Origin: CAISIP01 sp039934375
GTDB taxonomy: Bacteria > Pseudomonadota > Gammaproteobacteria > Burkholderiales > Burkholderiaceae_C
Assembly: GCA_039934375.1 (NCBI GenBank)
Contig: JBDTMH010000234.1
Location: 1 to 6,909, forward strand
DNA length: 6,909 bases
Reading direction: 5' to 3'
In this document: piece by piece, positions 1 through 5,425 of the stretch
Layout of the letters: the number at the start of each line of letters is the position of its first letter
Position numbering within the stretch: position 1 is the first letter of the stretch
Notes under the pieces: generated by a model
What the model was told of the DNA's origin: nothing
The model's input: only the letters and a program-made list of their open reading frames with translations
Databases searched by the model: none
Program-made: the position numbers and the translations under genes

Positions 1-29
1 GCCGACGATTCGAAGATGCGCCGCAAGCG
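1..29 (-). pseudogene. In-frame continuation of the PAS sensor beyond its amber stop
   Basis: Read on the minus strand in the same frame as the sensor above, these bases encode RLRRIFESS plus the first two bases of an alanine codon. This is the typical first helix of a PAS domain after an ALRDSE(E/Q) linker. The fragment therefore looks like the start of a fifth PAS domain cut off from its gene by the TAG at 30-32. Only ten codons are visible, so the length and type of what follows cannot be judged. A base-calling error at the TAG would explain it equally well. Confidence 0.6.
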
Positions 30-2486
30 CTACTCACTGTCGCGTAATGCGAGCTCGGCCAGCTTGCGCTCGTGGATGTCGATCACAATCGCGAGCATCG
101 CCGCTTCGCCCCGCAGCGTGATCGACCGGAGGGCTGACTGGATCCAGCGCCACTGGCCGTTGGCGTGCAGCATGCGCAACTCGTGCAGTCCCGTGTCCGG
201 CTCGCCGCGCAGCGCGCGTTGCTGTCGATCGATCGATGCGGCCCGATCGTCCGGATGCAGCCATTGCATGAGTTGCGGCAACGGCAGCCGCGCGATTTCA
301 TTCGCGCTGCGCCCGGCGATCGTGCACAAGGCCGGATTGATGTAAACCAATTGGCCCTTGCGCACCAGCGCGATGCCTTGCAGCGAATGGCGCGCCAGAG
401 TCTCGAACTGTTCCTTGCTTTCGACCAGATCCCGCTCGGCTTGGCGCCGCGATGTGACGTCCATGCCGAACGACAATACGCCTGTGACCTTTTCACCGTC
501 GCGCAGCAGGCTGTTGTGCCAGGCGATCAGCCTTATTTCGCCGGAACGCGTGAGGATCGGGTTCTCGAATTGGGCTGGTACGCCGCCACCGAACAGGCGT
601 TCGAATTCCGCATGAACCTGCGGGTACCGCTCCCGCGGTACCAGCACCTCGAACCAGTTGCGGCCAGCCAGATCGGCCAGCGTATAGCCGGTCAGTTCCT
701 GCGCTGACTTGTTGAATGTGGTGATCTGGCCGCTGGCATCGAGCCCGACGACCATGACGTTGGCGCCGTTGATCAGGTTCTCGGCCTGCTCCTTGGCTTG
801 GCGCAGGGCCTGTTCGCTGCGTTTGCGCTGCGTGATGTCGCGGAAGTAGACCGACAGGCCTTCGGCAGACGGATAGATATGGCTTTCGTACCAGACCCGC
901 GCCGGCGCGTAATGTTCCTCGAACATCTCGGGTTGCTGGCTGGCCATGCAGCGCTCATAGACCTGCCGGAACCGGTGGCCGCTGCTGTCGGGAAACATGT
1001 CCCAGACATTTTTGCCGATCAGTTGATCCGGGCGGTGGCCCAGCAACTTTCCCGCCCGCGCGTTGACGTGGGTGATGGTCCAGTCGGCGCGGATGGAAAC
1101 CATGGCGTCCGAGACACGCTCGGACATGTCTCGCTGATCCTGCTCGGCCTTGATGCGTTCGGTCACATCCATCCGTACGCCGATCATGCGCAGGGGGCGG
1201 CGCTGGTTGTCCCACTCCTTCACCTGACCGATGCTGCGCATCCAGCGGTAGCTGCCATCGGCATGGCGCATGCGGACCATATGGTCGTAGCGCTGCTCTT
1301 GTTGTGATGCAACCGACGTCGACGTCAGCTGCGGACGATCCCGGTCTTGCGGATGCATCAGGGAATGCCACTGTGCCCGCGACACCACCCCCGGCTGGAC
1401 CGGATACCCCAGCGTCGTGTAGTAGCTCGGCGTCACGTGCCATTGGTCGGTACGGAGATCCCAGTCCCACAACACCAATCCCGCCGCTTCGCAGGCCACG
1501 TTCAGGCGTTGCGCCAGCACGGCGCTGGTGCGCTCGGCGTGTTGCCTGCGCGACGACTGGCGAGCCAGTCGCACGGACAGTGCCAGCAATGCCAGCGACC
1601 CGAGCAACCACAAGCCGGTCATCATTTCTGCCAGCCGGTACCACGGCGCCAGAATGGCGTCGATGGTTCGGCCGAAGAAGATTACCAGGCCCGGGTGCTC
1701 ACCCAACGTGCGATAGGCGATGAAGCGGTCGCTGCCATCAATCGTGCTCTTGATGCGGTATCCGCCGTTGGCGCTGGCAGGCAGGAATTGCAGGAACAGC
1801 GGCGAATCGGAGAAGTTGCGCCCCATCGCCGTGCCGTCGATCGGGCCGCGCATCAGCAACTGCCCGTCGCTGCGCAACAATCCGACCGAGCTGCCGGATT
1901 CCAGCGCCAGTGAGGCCCAGAGTTGGTCGAAGTAGCTCACTTTGATCATTGCCACCAGGACGCCGGCGAAACCGTTGCGTTCAACCGTCAGCGGCCGAGT
2001 GACCGCAAGCAGCCATTGACCATCGCTGGCGAGACTGGGTGCAGCGACGAAGAACCCGGTGCCGGGACGGGTTTTGTAAATGGCGACGAAGTCCTTGTCC
2101 CCCATGCCTTGACGCAGCCGCTCGGCGCGCGACGCGTACGCGACGGTGCCTCGGGCATCGAGCACCATGACACTTTCGATGAAGCGCAGCGCATCGACTT
2201 GCGCCTGCAGCAATGTGCTTGCGCCCCCGGGGCTGGCTTCGCCTTCGGCCTGGACCGAAACCAGCGACCGCGACAACAACTCAAGGCTCTGGTCGACGCT
2301 TTGCAGGCTGCGTGAGGTCTGCTCGTCGATCACGGTGGCGAAAGCGCTGGTCAGCCGCTCGCCCGCGCGCATGGTCTGCTCGCGCTGGTAGGCCAGCACG
2401 CCGGCACCCAGCAGCGCTGTTCCCAACACCAACCCGATGGCCGACAGCAATACCTTGTCGTTGATCCAGCGCAGTTGGCCAGCCAT
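30..2486 (-). CDS. Membrane-bound Cache/multi-PAS sensor protein, apparently truncated by an amber codon
   Basis: 818 residues. An N-terminal membrane segment (about 11-33) and a second (about 286-306) enclose a periplasmic region of about 250 residues. That region has the look of a double Cache (PDC) ligand sensor, including FIESVMVLDARGTVAYAS at 102-119 and FAGVLVAMIKVSYFDQLW at 173-190. Four cytoplasmic PAS domains follow at about 325-447, 450-558, 562-687 and 690-812. Domains 1, 2 and 3 end in the usual PAC-type linkers (MDVTERIKAE, FRDITQRKRSE, MDVTSRRQAE), and domain 4 ends in VIDIHERKLAE. No histidine kinase, GGDEF, EAL or other output domain is present before the stop. The protein ends ALRDSE-stop, in the middle of a standard inter-PAS linker, and the frame continues past the TAG as RLRRIFESSA. 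Proteins of this plan usually end in a diguanylate cyclase/phosphodiesterase or kinase module, so the natural gene probably runs past the left edge. The ATG at 2486 gives a good N-terminal signal anchor but has no visible Shine-Dalgarno sequence. The domain calls are secure; the ligand and output are unknown. Confidence 0.88.
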   Translation of the reverse strand: MAGQLRWINDKVLLSAIGLVLGTALLGAGVLAYQREQTMRAGERLTSAFATVIDEQTSRSLQSVDQSLELLSRSLVSVQAEGEASPGGASTLLQAQVDALRFIESVMVLDARGTVAYASRAERLRQGMGDKDFVAIYKTRPGTGFFVAAPSLASDGQWLLAVTRPLTVERNGFAGVLVAMIKVSYFDQLWASLALESGSSVGLLRSDGQLLMRGPIDGTAMGRNFSDSPLFLQFLPASANGGYRIKSTIDGSDRFIAYRTLGEHPGLVIFFGRTIDAILAPWYRLAEMMTGLWLLGSLALLALSVRLARQSSRRQHAERTSAVLAQRLNVACEAAGLVLWDWDLRTDQWHVTPSYYTTLGYPVQPGVVSRAQWHSLMHPQDRDRPQLTSTSVASQQEQRYDHMVRMRHADGSYRWMRSIGQVKEWDNQRRPLRMIGVRMDVTERIKAEQDQRDMSERVSDAMVSIRADWTITHVNARAGKLLGHRPDQLIGKNVWDMFPDSSGHRFRQVYERCMASQQPEMFEEHYAPARVWYESHIYPSAEGLSVYFRDITQRKRSEQALRQAKEQAENLINGANVMVVGLDASGQITTFNKSAQELTGYTLADLAGRNWFEVLVPRERYPQVHAEFERLFGGGVPAQFENPILTRSGEIRLIAWHNSLLRDGEKVTGVLSFGMDVTSRRQAERDLVESKEQFETLARHSLQGIALVRKGQLVYINPALCTIAGRSANEIARLPLPQLMQWLHPDDRAASIDRQQRALRGEPDTGLHELRMLHANGQWRWIQSALRSITLRGEAAMLAIVIDIHERKLAELALRDSE

Positions 2487-2588
2487 ATCAGTATAGGGAA
2501 CAGGCGGGCATGGCCGTTTGGGAGACGCCTGCGGCCCGCCTGCGGCGATCGGGGTGGGTTCGGCTCAATGCCTGACCGAATCCGGGCG

Positions 2589-3581
2589 TCATTGCAGCTG
2601 ACGGACTGCTTGGGCGGCGATCTCGTACGAGCGTAACCGATGTGCGTGGTCGAACATCTGGCAGGTCAGCATCAATTCGTCGGCACCGGTGCGCGACACG
2701 AACGCCGCAATGCGCGACTGAACCGTTTGTGCAGTGCCGACCGCCGAACACGACAACACTTCGTCGAGCATGTCGCGGATCGGGCCCTGCAGGCGCTCGT
2801 AGTAACCCGTGACCGGCGCCGGCAAGCGGCGTGGCTGGCCGCTGCGCAGGTTGACGAATGCCTGCTGCATCGAACTGGCGCGGTACCAGGCGTCGGCGTC
2901 GGTGTCGGCGGCAAAGACGTTGAAACCCAGCATCACATAAGGCTTGTCCAATTGCGCCGACGGTTTGAACGTGGAGCGGTACAACGCGATCGCGTCCATC
3001 ATCTGCGCTGGTGCGAAATGGGACGCGAATGCATACGGCAGGCCCAGCGCCGCGGCCAGTTGGGCACCGAACAGGCTGGAGCCCAGAATCCAGACGGGCA
3101 CCTTGAGGCCGGTCCCTGGCACGGCGCGCACTGCCTGGCGCGGGTCGTCGGACATGAAGTCCATCAACTCGACCACGTCCTGCGGGAATTCGTCCGAACT
3201 CGATTGCAGATTGCGGCGCAGCGCATGGGCGGTGCGCTGGTCGGAGCCGGGCGCCCGGCCAAGTCCGAGGTCGATGCGGCCCGGGAACAGCGACTCCAAC
3301 GTGCCGAACTGTTCGGCGATGACCAGCGGCGAATGGTTGGGCAACATGATGCCGCCTGCACCGACGCGGATGCGACTGGTTGCACCGGCCACATGGGCGA
3401 TCAGGATGGATGTGGCCGCGCTGCCGATGCCGGGCATGCCGTGGTGCTCGGCCAGCCAGTAGCGGTGATATCCCCATTTCTCCGCATGCTGGGCCAGATC
3501 ACGGCTGTTGCGAAAGGATTGGGCGGCATCGCTGCCTTCGGTGATTGGGGACAGGTCAAGAACAGACAGTACAGGAGGCAT
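2589..3581 (-). CDS. LLM-class (luciferase-like) flavin-dependent oxidoreductase
   Basis: 330 residues, full length for the bacterial luciferase-like monooxygenase family (TIM barrel, reduced FMN or F420 as cofactor). It resembles the 'luciferase family oxidoreductase, group 1' type that includes E. coli YhbW. Family landmarks are the N-terminal strand VLSVLDLSPI (4-13), YWLAEHHGMPGIGS (41-54), RIRVGAGGIMLPNHSP (70-85, the flavin-binding side of the barrel), and FPGRIDLGLGRAPGSDQRT (99-117). Late in the chain, VGTAQTVQSRIAAF (281-294) and DELMLTCQMFDHAHRLRS (301-318) match the family C-terminus. It should be a soluble cytoplasmic enzyme; the substrate cannot be inferred. It is divergent from the DUF427 gene and lies 102 bases upstream of the PAS sensor on the same strand. 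The ATG at 3581 fits the family N-terminus, although the ribosome binding site before it is weak. The use of FMN rather than F420 is an assumption based on proteobacterial relatives. Confidence 0.93.
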   Translation of the reverse strand: MPPVLSVLDLSPITEGSDAAQSFRNSRDLAQHAEKWGYHRYWLAEHHGMPGIGSAATSILIAHVAGATSRIRVGAGGIMLPNHSPLVIAEQFGTLESLFPGRIDLGLGRAPGSDQRTAHALRRNLQSSSDEFPQDVVELMDFMSDDPRQAVRAVPGTGLKVPVWILGSSLFGAQLAAALGLPYAFASHFAPAQMMDAIALYRSTFKPSAQLDKPYVMLGFNVFAADTDADAWYRASSMQQAFVNLRSGQPRRLPAPVTGYYERLQGPIRDMLDEVLSCSAVGTAQTVQSRIAAFVSRTGADELMLTCQMFDHAHRLRSYEIAAQAVRQLQ

Positions 3582-3615
3582 GGTGCGGAGCGCCGGTAAG
3601 GAGTGAATCGGTTAT

Positions 3616-3636
3616 GGCCCGCTTCGGACGCGGGCC
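3616..3636. other. Perfect 7-bp hairpin in the divergent intergenic region
   Basis: GGCCCGC (3616-3622) and GCGGGCC (3630-3636) are exact reverse complements around a 7-base loop, TTCGGAC. No run of T follows on either strand, so it is not a classical intrinsic terminator. It lies 35 bases upstream of the luciferase-like gene start, where it could form in that gene's leader or serve as a binding site. Its function is unknown. Confidence 0.4.
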
Positions 3637-3720
3637 TGCCGCCATTGCGGTCGGGGCCATTTTCGCCGCAGCCGAGCAACCCTGCGCTGCGTATGCCGCA
3701 GCGGGTCGAAGCTGCCGGGC

Positions 3721-3751
3721 TTGCGTGTCGCCGCAGCGCACTGCCTACAAT
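3721..3751 (+). promoter_or_regulatory. Candidate sigma-70 promoter for the DUF427/dioxygenase pair
   Basis: TACAAT at 3746-3751 matches the -10 consensus at five of six positions. A possible -35, TTGCGT, sits at 3721-3726, but the 19-base spacer is longer than ideal. Transcription would start near 3758 and leave a leader of roughly 85-90 bases before the ATG at 3845. It is the best -10 in the 263-base divergent region. It was picked by eye and is unproven. Confidence 0.35.
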
Positions 3752-3830
3752 CGGCAAGTCGCAGCCGCCCTGGGGTCATCCGCACACCGGTGGGCCCTGG
3801 AGCGGTTCACCGCGATGCGACCCACTTCGA

Positions 3831-3836
3831 CGGAGA
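3831..3836 (+). promoter_or_regulatory. Ribosome binding site that fixes the DUF427 start
   Basis: CGGAGA contains a GGAG core nine bases before the ATG at 3845. This site, with the family N-terminus MKASW, decides the start. The open frame extends much further upstream, to 3545, and overlaps the divergent luciferase-like gene, but that extension has no family similarity. Confidence 0.6.
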
Positions 3837-3844
3837 TTCGACAA

Positions 3845-4126
3845 ATGAAAGCAAGCTGGCGGGGCGTTGTGATCGCCCAGAGTGACGATACCGTGCTGGT
3901 CGAGGGCAACCACTATTTCCCGCTGGCCGCACTGGATCGCCGCTACGTGACCTTCAGCAACCACAAGACCATGTGCCCGTGGAAGGGACAGGCGACGTAC
4001 ATGTCGCTGATCGTCGACGGCAATCAGCTGGCAGACGCGGCCTGGACCTATGCCGATCCGAAACCCGAGGCCGAGATGGTCCGTGACCGTGTCGCATTCT
4101 GGAATGATGTCAAGGTCGAGGCGTGA
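3845..4126 (+). CDS. DUF427 domain-containing protein
   Basis: 93 residues, the usual size of a single-domain DUF427 (PF04248) protein. The family signatures are all present: the MKA-W-G opening (1-7), VEGNHYFP (19-26), the CPWKG loop (44-48), AAWTYADPKPEA (65-76) and the closing VAFW (83-86). The small, mostly beta domain is widespread in bacteria and fungi. Its biochemical role is not established, so no function is assigned. There is no signal peptide or membrane segment, which indicates a cytoplasmic protein. It is the first gene of a two-gene unit: its TGA overlaps the GTG of the downstream dioxygenase by sharing GTGA, so the two are probably co-translated. The conserved CPWKG cysteine and tryptophan could be functionally important, but that is conjecture. 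The family call is very secure. Confidence 0.93.
   Translation: MKASWRGVVIAQSDDTVLVEGNHYFPLAALDRRYVTFSNHKTMCPWKGQATYMSLIVDGNQLADAAWTYADPKPEAEMVRDRVAFWNDVKVEA
4112..4125 (+). promoter_or_regulatory. Shine-Dalgarno and GTG start of the dioxygenase inside the DUF427 gene
   Basis: AAGG at 4112-4115 lies seven bases before the GTG at 4123-4125. That GTG shares bases with the TGA stop (4124-4126) of the preceding gene. A four-base GTGA overlap is a standard translational-coupling arrangement and supports the GTG over the internal ATG at codon 19. Confidence 0.55.
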
Positions 4127-4872
4127 CACAGTCTGGTTTTACCCCGCCTTTTGCATCGCCGGCCCACGTCGGCGAGATGCTGGCCCAGCAGGGACATGCG
4201 GTGCTGAGCCCGCAAGGTGTCTGCGAGCTGACCGGCTGTACCGAGCCCGCGCTCGCCGCCATGGCACCGAGCTGGAACGATCTGCCACCCGACGAGTACC
4301 TCAAGGACGGTGGCCGCTACCGCCACCGACGCCATTCCTGCTTCGTTGTCCGCGGTGATGCGGTGCAAGGGGTTGCGCATCGCGCACACTGGCAACCGCT
4401 GGCCTACAACGCCTTGCACGGCGGTATGCAGCGCTGGTTCGAACCGGTGTTGCCGCAGGTGCTCGCTTTGCCGGGCTGGAACGCCCTGTTGCGCTGGACC
4501 GCTGCGGTGGCCTGCGAGTTGCGCGGTGATCAGCCCTGGTTTGTCGAGGCGCACCAGTTCCGGATCGACACCACCGACGGCATCGGCCGGCCCACGCCGG
4601 AGGGCGCGCACCGGGACGGCGTCGATCTGGTCGCGGTTTTTCTGGTCGCGCGCAACGACGTCAAGGGAGGGGAGACACGGGTGTTCGAGGCGGACGGTCC
4701 CAACGGCCGGCGTTTCACGCTGGCAGAGCCCTGGTCGGTGCTGCTGCTCGACGACGCGCGCGTGATCCACGAATCCACGCCGATCCAGCCCGATGGGGAA
4801 AACCCCTACCGCGATACGCTGGTGCTGACGCTTCGCGCGCACGGATTTCAAGGTGACAATGGTCTGACTTGA
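4123..4872 (+). CDS. Fe(II)/2-oxoglutarate-dependent dioxygenase family protein (PF10014-like)
   Basis: 249 residues, a typical length for the 2OG-Fe_Oxy_2 family, which includes bacterial free-amino-acid hydroxylases such as L-isoleucine dioxygenase. The likely iron ligands are the HRD triad members H163 and D165 in EGAHRDGVD and the distal H216 in RVIHESTPI. R230 in PYRDTLVLTLR is the likely 2-oxoglutarate carboxylate anchor. Further family features are YRHRRHSCFVV (66-76), Q145 with F146 in EAHQFRID, and GGETRVFEADG (182-192), the strand before the distal histidine. All catalytic positions are intact, so an active enzyme is expected: it would use O2 and 2-oxoglutarate to hydroxylate a small substrate, giving succinate and CO2. 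The substrate cannot be read from sequence. The protein is cytoplasmic, with no signal peptide. Its start overlaps the DUF427 stop, which suggests equal expression and possibly a shared pathway. The family call is strong; the amino-acid substrate idea is inference. Confidence 0.88.
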   Translation: MTQSGFTPPFASPAHVGEMLAQQGHAVLSPQGVCELTGCTEPALAAMAPSWNDLPPDEYLKDGGRYRHRRHSCFVVRGDAVQGVAHRAHWQPLAYNALHGGMQRWFEPVLPQVLALPGWNALLRWTAAVACELRGDQPWFVEAHQFRIDTTDGIGRPTPEGAHRDGVDLVAVFLVARNDVKGGETRVFEADGPNGRRFTLAEPWSVLLLDDARVIHESTPIQPDGENPYRDTLVLTLRAHGFQGDNGLT

Positions 4873-4922
4873 CCTGCTTTGAAATGCCGTTGCCACCATT
4901 TGTGACACTGGGACGCGTTACG

Positions 4923-4928
4923 AAAGGA
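4923..4928 (+). promoter_or_regulatory. Strong ribosome binding site of the universal stress protein gene
   Basis: AAAGGA sits eight bases before the ATG at 4937 and is the best Shine-Dalgarno sequence in the window. It suggests efficient translation. No convincing promoter was found in the 64 bases between this gene and the dioxygenase: TTGAAA at 4879-4884 could be a -35, but no matching -10 follows at the proper spacing. Confidence 0.6.
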
Positions 4929-4936
4929 TTCTTGCC

Positions 4937-5374
4937 ATGTTCAAACATATTCTGGTTCCCATCGATGGTTCGCCAACCTCCGAACTGGCAGTCGACAAGG
5001 CGATCGGCATGGCCAAGGCGTTCGACAGCGCGGTGACCGCCATCTATGTCGTCGATCCGTACCCGTTCACCGGTGTCGGCGAGGGCTTCGCCTTCGGCCA
5101 GGGCCAGTATCTGATTGCGGCCAAGGCCCATGCCACGCAGTCGCTGGCCAATGCCCGCAAGCAGATGGAGCAGGCCGGCGTGAAGATAACGACGGCGACA
5201 GTCGAGGCGCACTCCCCGTGGCGGGGCATCCTGGAGGCGGCCGATTCGGGCGGCGCCGACCTGATCGTCATGGGTTCGCACGGCCGCAGCGGTGTCGAGA
5301 AACTGGTGATGGGCAGCGTGGCGCAGCGCGTCATATCGCACACCAAGCTGCCGGTGCTGCTGATACGGGCCTGA
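4937..5374 (+). CDS. Universal stress protein, UspA family, single domain, ATP-binding type
   Basis: 145 residues, full length for a one-domain Usp. The N-terminal strand MFKHILVPIDGSPTSELAV contains the conserved DGS with D10. ADLIVMGSHGRSG runs from 107 to 119. The nucleotide-binding signature G-2x-G-9x-G(S/T) is complete: G113, G116, then nine residues to G126-S127. This places the protein with the ATP-binding Usp subgroup (MJ0577-like) rather than the non-binding UspA subgroup. The C-terminal strand LPVLLIRA closes the alpha/beta fold. Such proteins are cytoplasmic dimers induced by starvation, oxidative or other stress, with a signalling or protective role that is usually undefined. The gene follows the dioxygenase by 64 bases on the same strand and faces the reductase gene, with 51 bases between their stops. 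The family call is firm; the specific stress is unknown. Confidence 0.95.
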   Translation: MFKHILVPIDGSPTSELAVDKAIGMAKAFDSAVTAIYVVDPYPFTGVGEGFAFGQGQYLIAAKAHATQSLANARKQMEQAGVKITTATVEAHSPWRGILEAADSGGADLIVMGSHGRSGVEKLVMGSVAQRVISHTKLPVLLIRA

Positions 5375-5381
5375 CTGCACA

Positions 5382-5422
5382 CAGCGGCCGGATCGTGCCG
5401 CTGCTGCGCGATGCTGGCGCAG
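5382..5422. terminator. Two adjacent hairpins between convergent genes, possible bidirectional terminator
   Basis: The first stem pairs CAGCGGC (5382-5388) with GCCGCTG (5397-5403) around an 8-base loop. The second pairs CTGCGC (5404-5409) with GCGCAG (5417-5422) around 7 bases and starts at the next base. Both are perfect and fill most of the 51-base gap between the universal stress protein stop and the reductase stop, which is where a shared terminator would be expected. There is no T-tract on either strand, so the termination role is inferred from position and is weak by the classical rule. Confidence 0.4.
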
Positions 5423-5425
5423 GCG

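Noticed and set aside
2527..2546. Direct repeat GCCTGCGGC at 2527-2535 and 2538-2546
   Set aside because: Nine bases in two copies in a GC-rich spacer; likely chance, with no third copy nearby.
2559..2580. Hairpin TTCGG/CCGAA just after the luciferase-like gene stop, considered as a terminator
   Set aside because: Only five perfect pairs, extended by two after a bulge, with no T-run; too weak to call.
2640..3599. 319-codon plus-strand open frame antisense to the luciferase-like gene
   Set aside because: Low-complexity composition with no recognisable domain; the opposite strand carries the full family signature set.
3545..3844. 100-codon N-terminal extension of the DUF427 frame
   Set aside because: It would overlap the divergent luciferase-like gene start, lacks family similarity, and a good ribosome binding site precedes the internal ATG at 3845.
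4879..4907. Promoter for the universal stress protein gene starting from TTGAAA
   Set aside because: No acceptable -10 at 16-18 bases; a sigma-54 reading of the nearby TTGCCACCATTTGT also fails, because the -24 GG is missing.
4048..4908. 286-codon minus-strand open frame opposite the dioxygenase
   Set aside because: No recognisable family and no ribosome binding site; the plus strand has an intact catalytic motif set.
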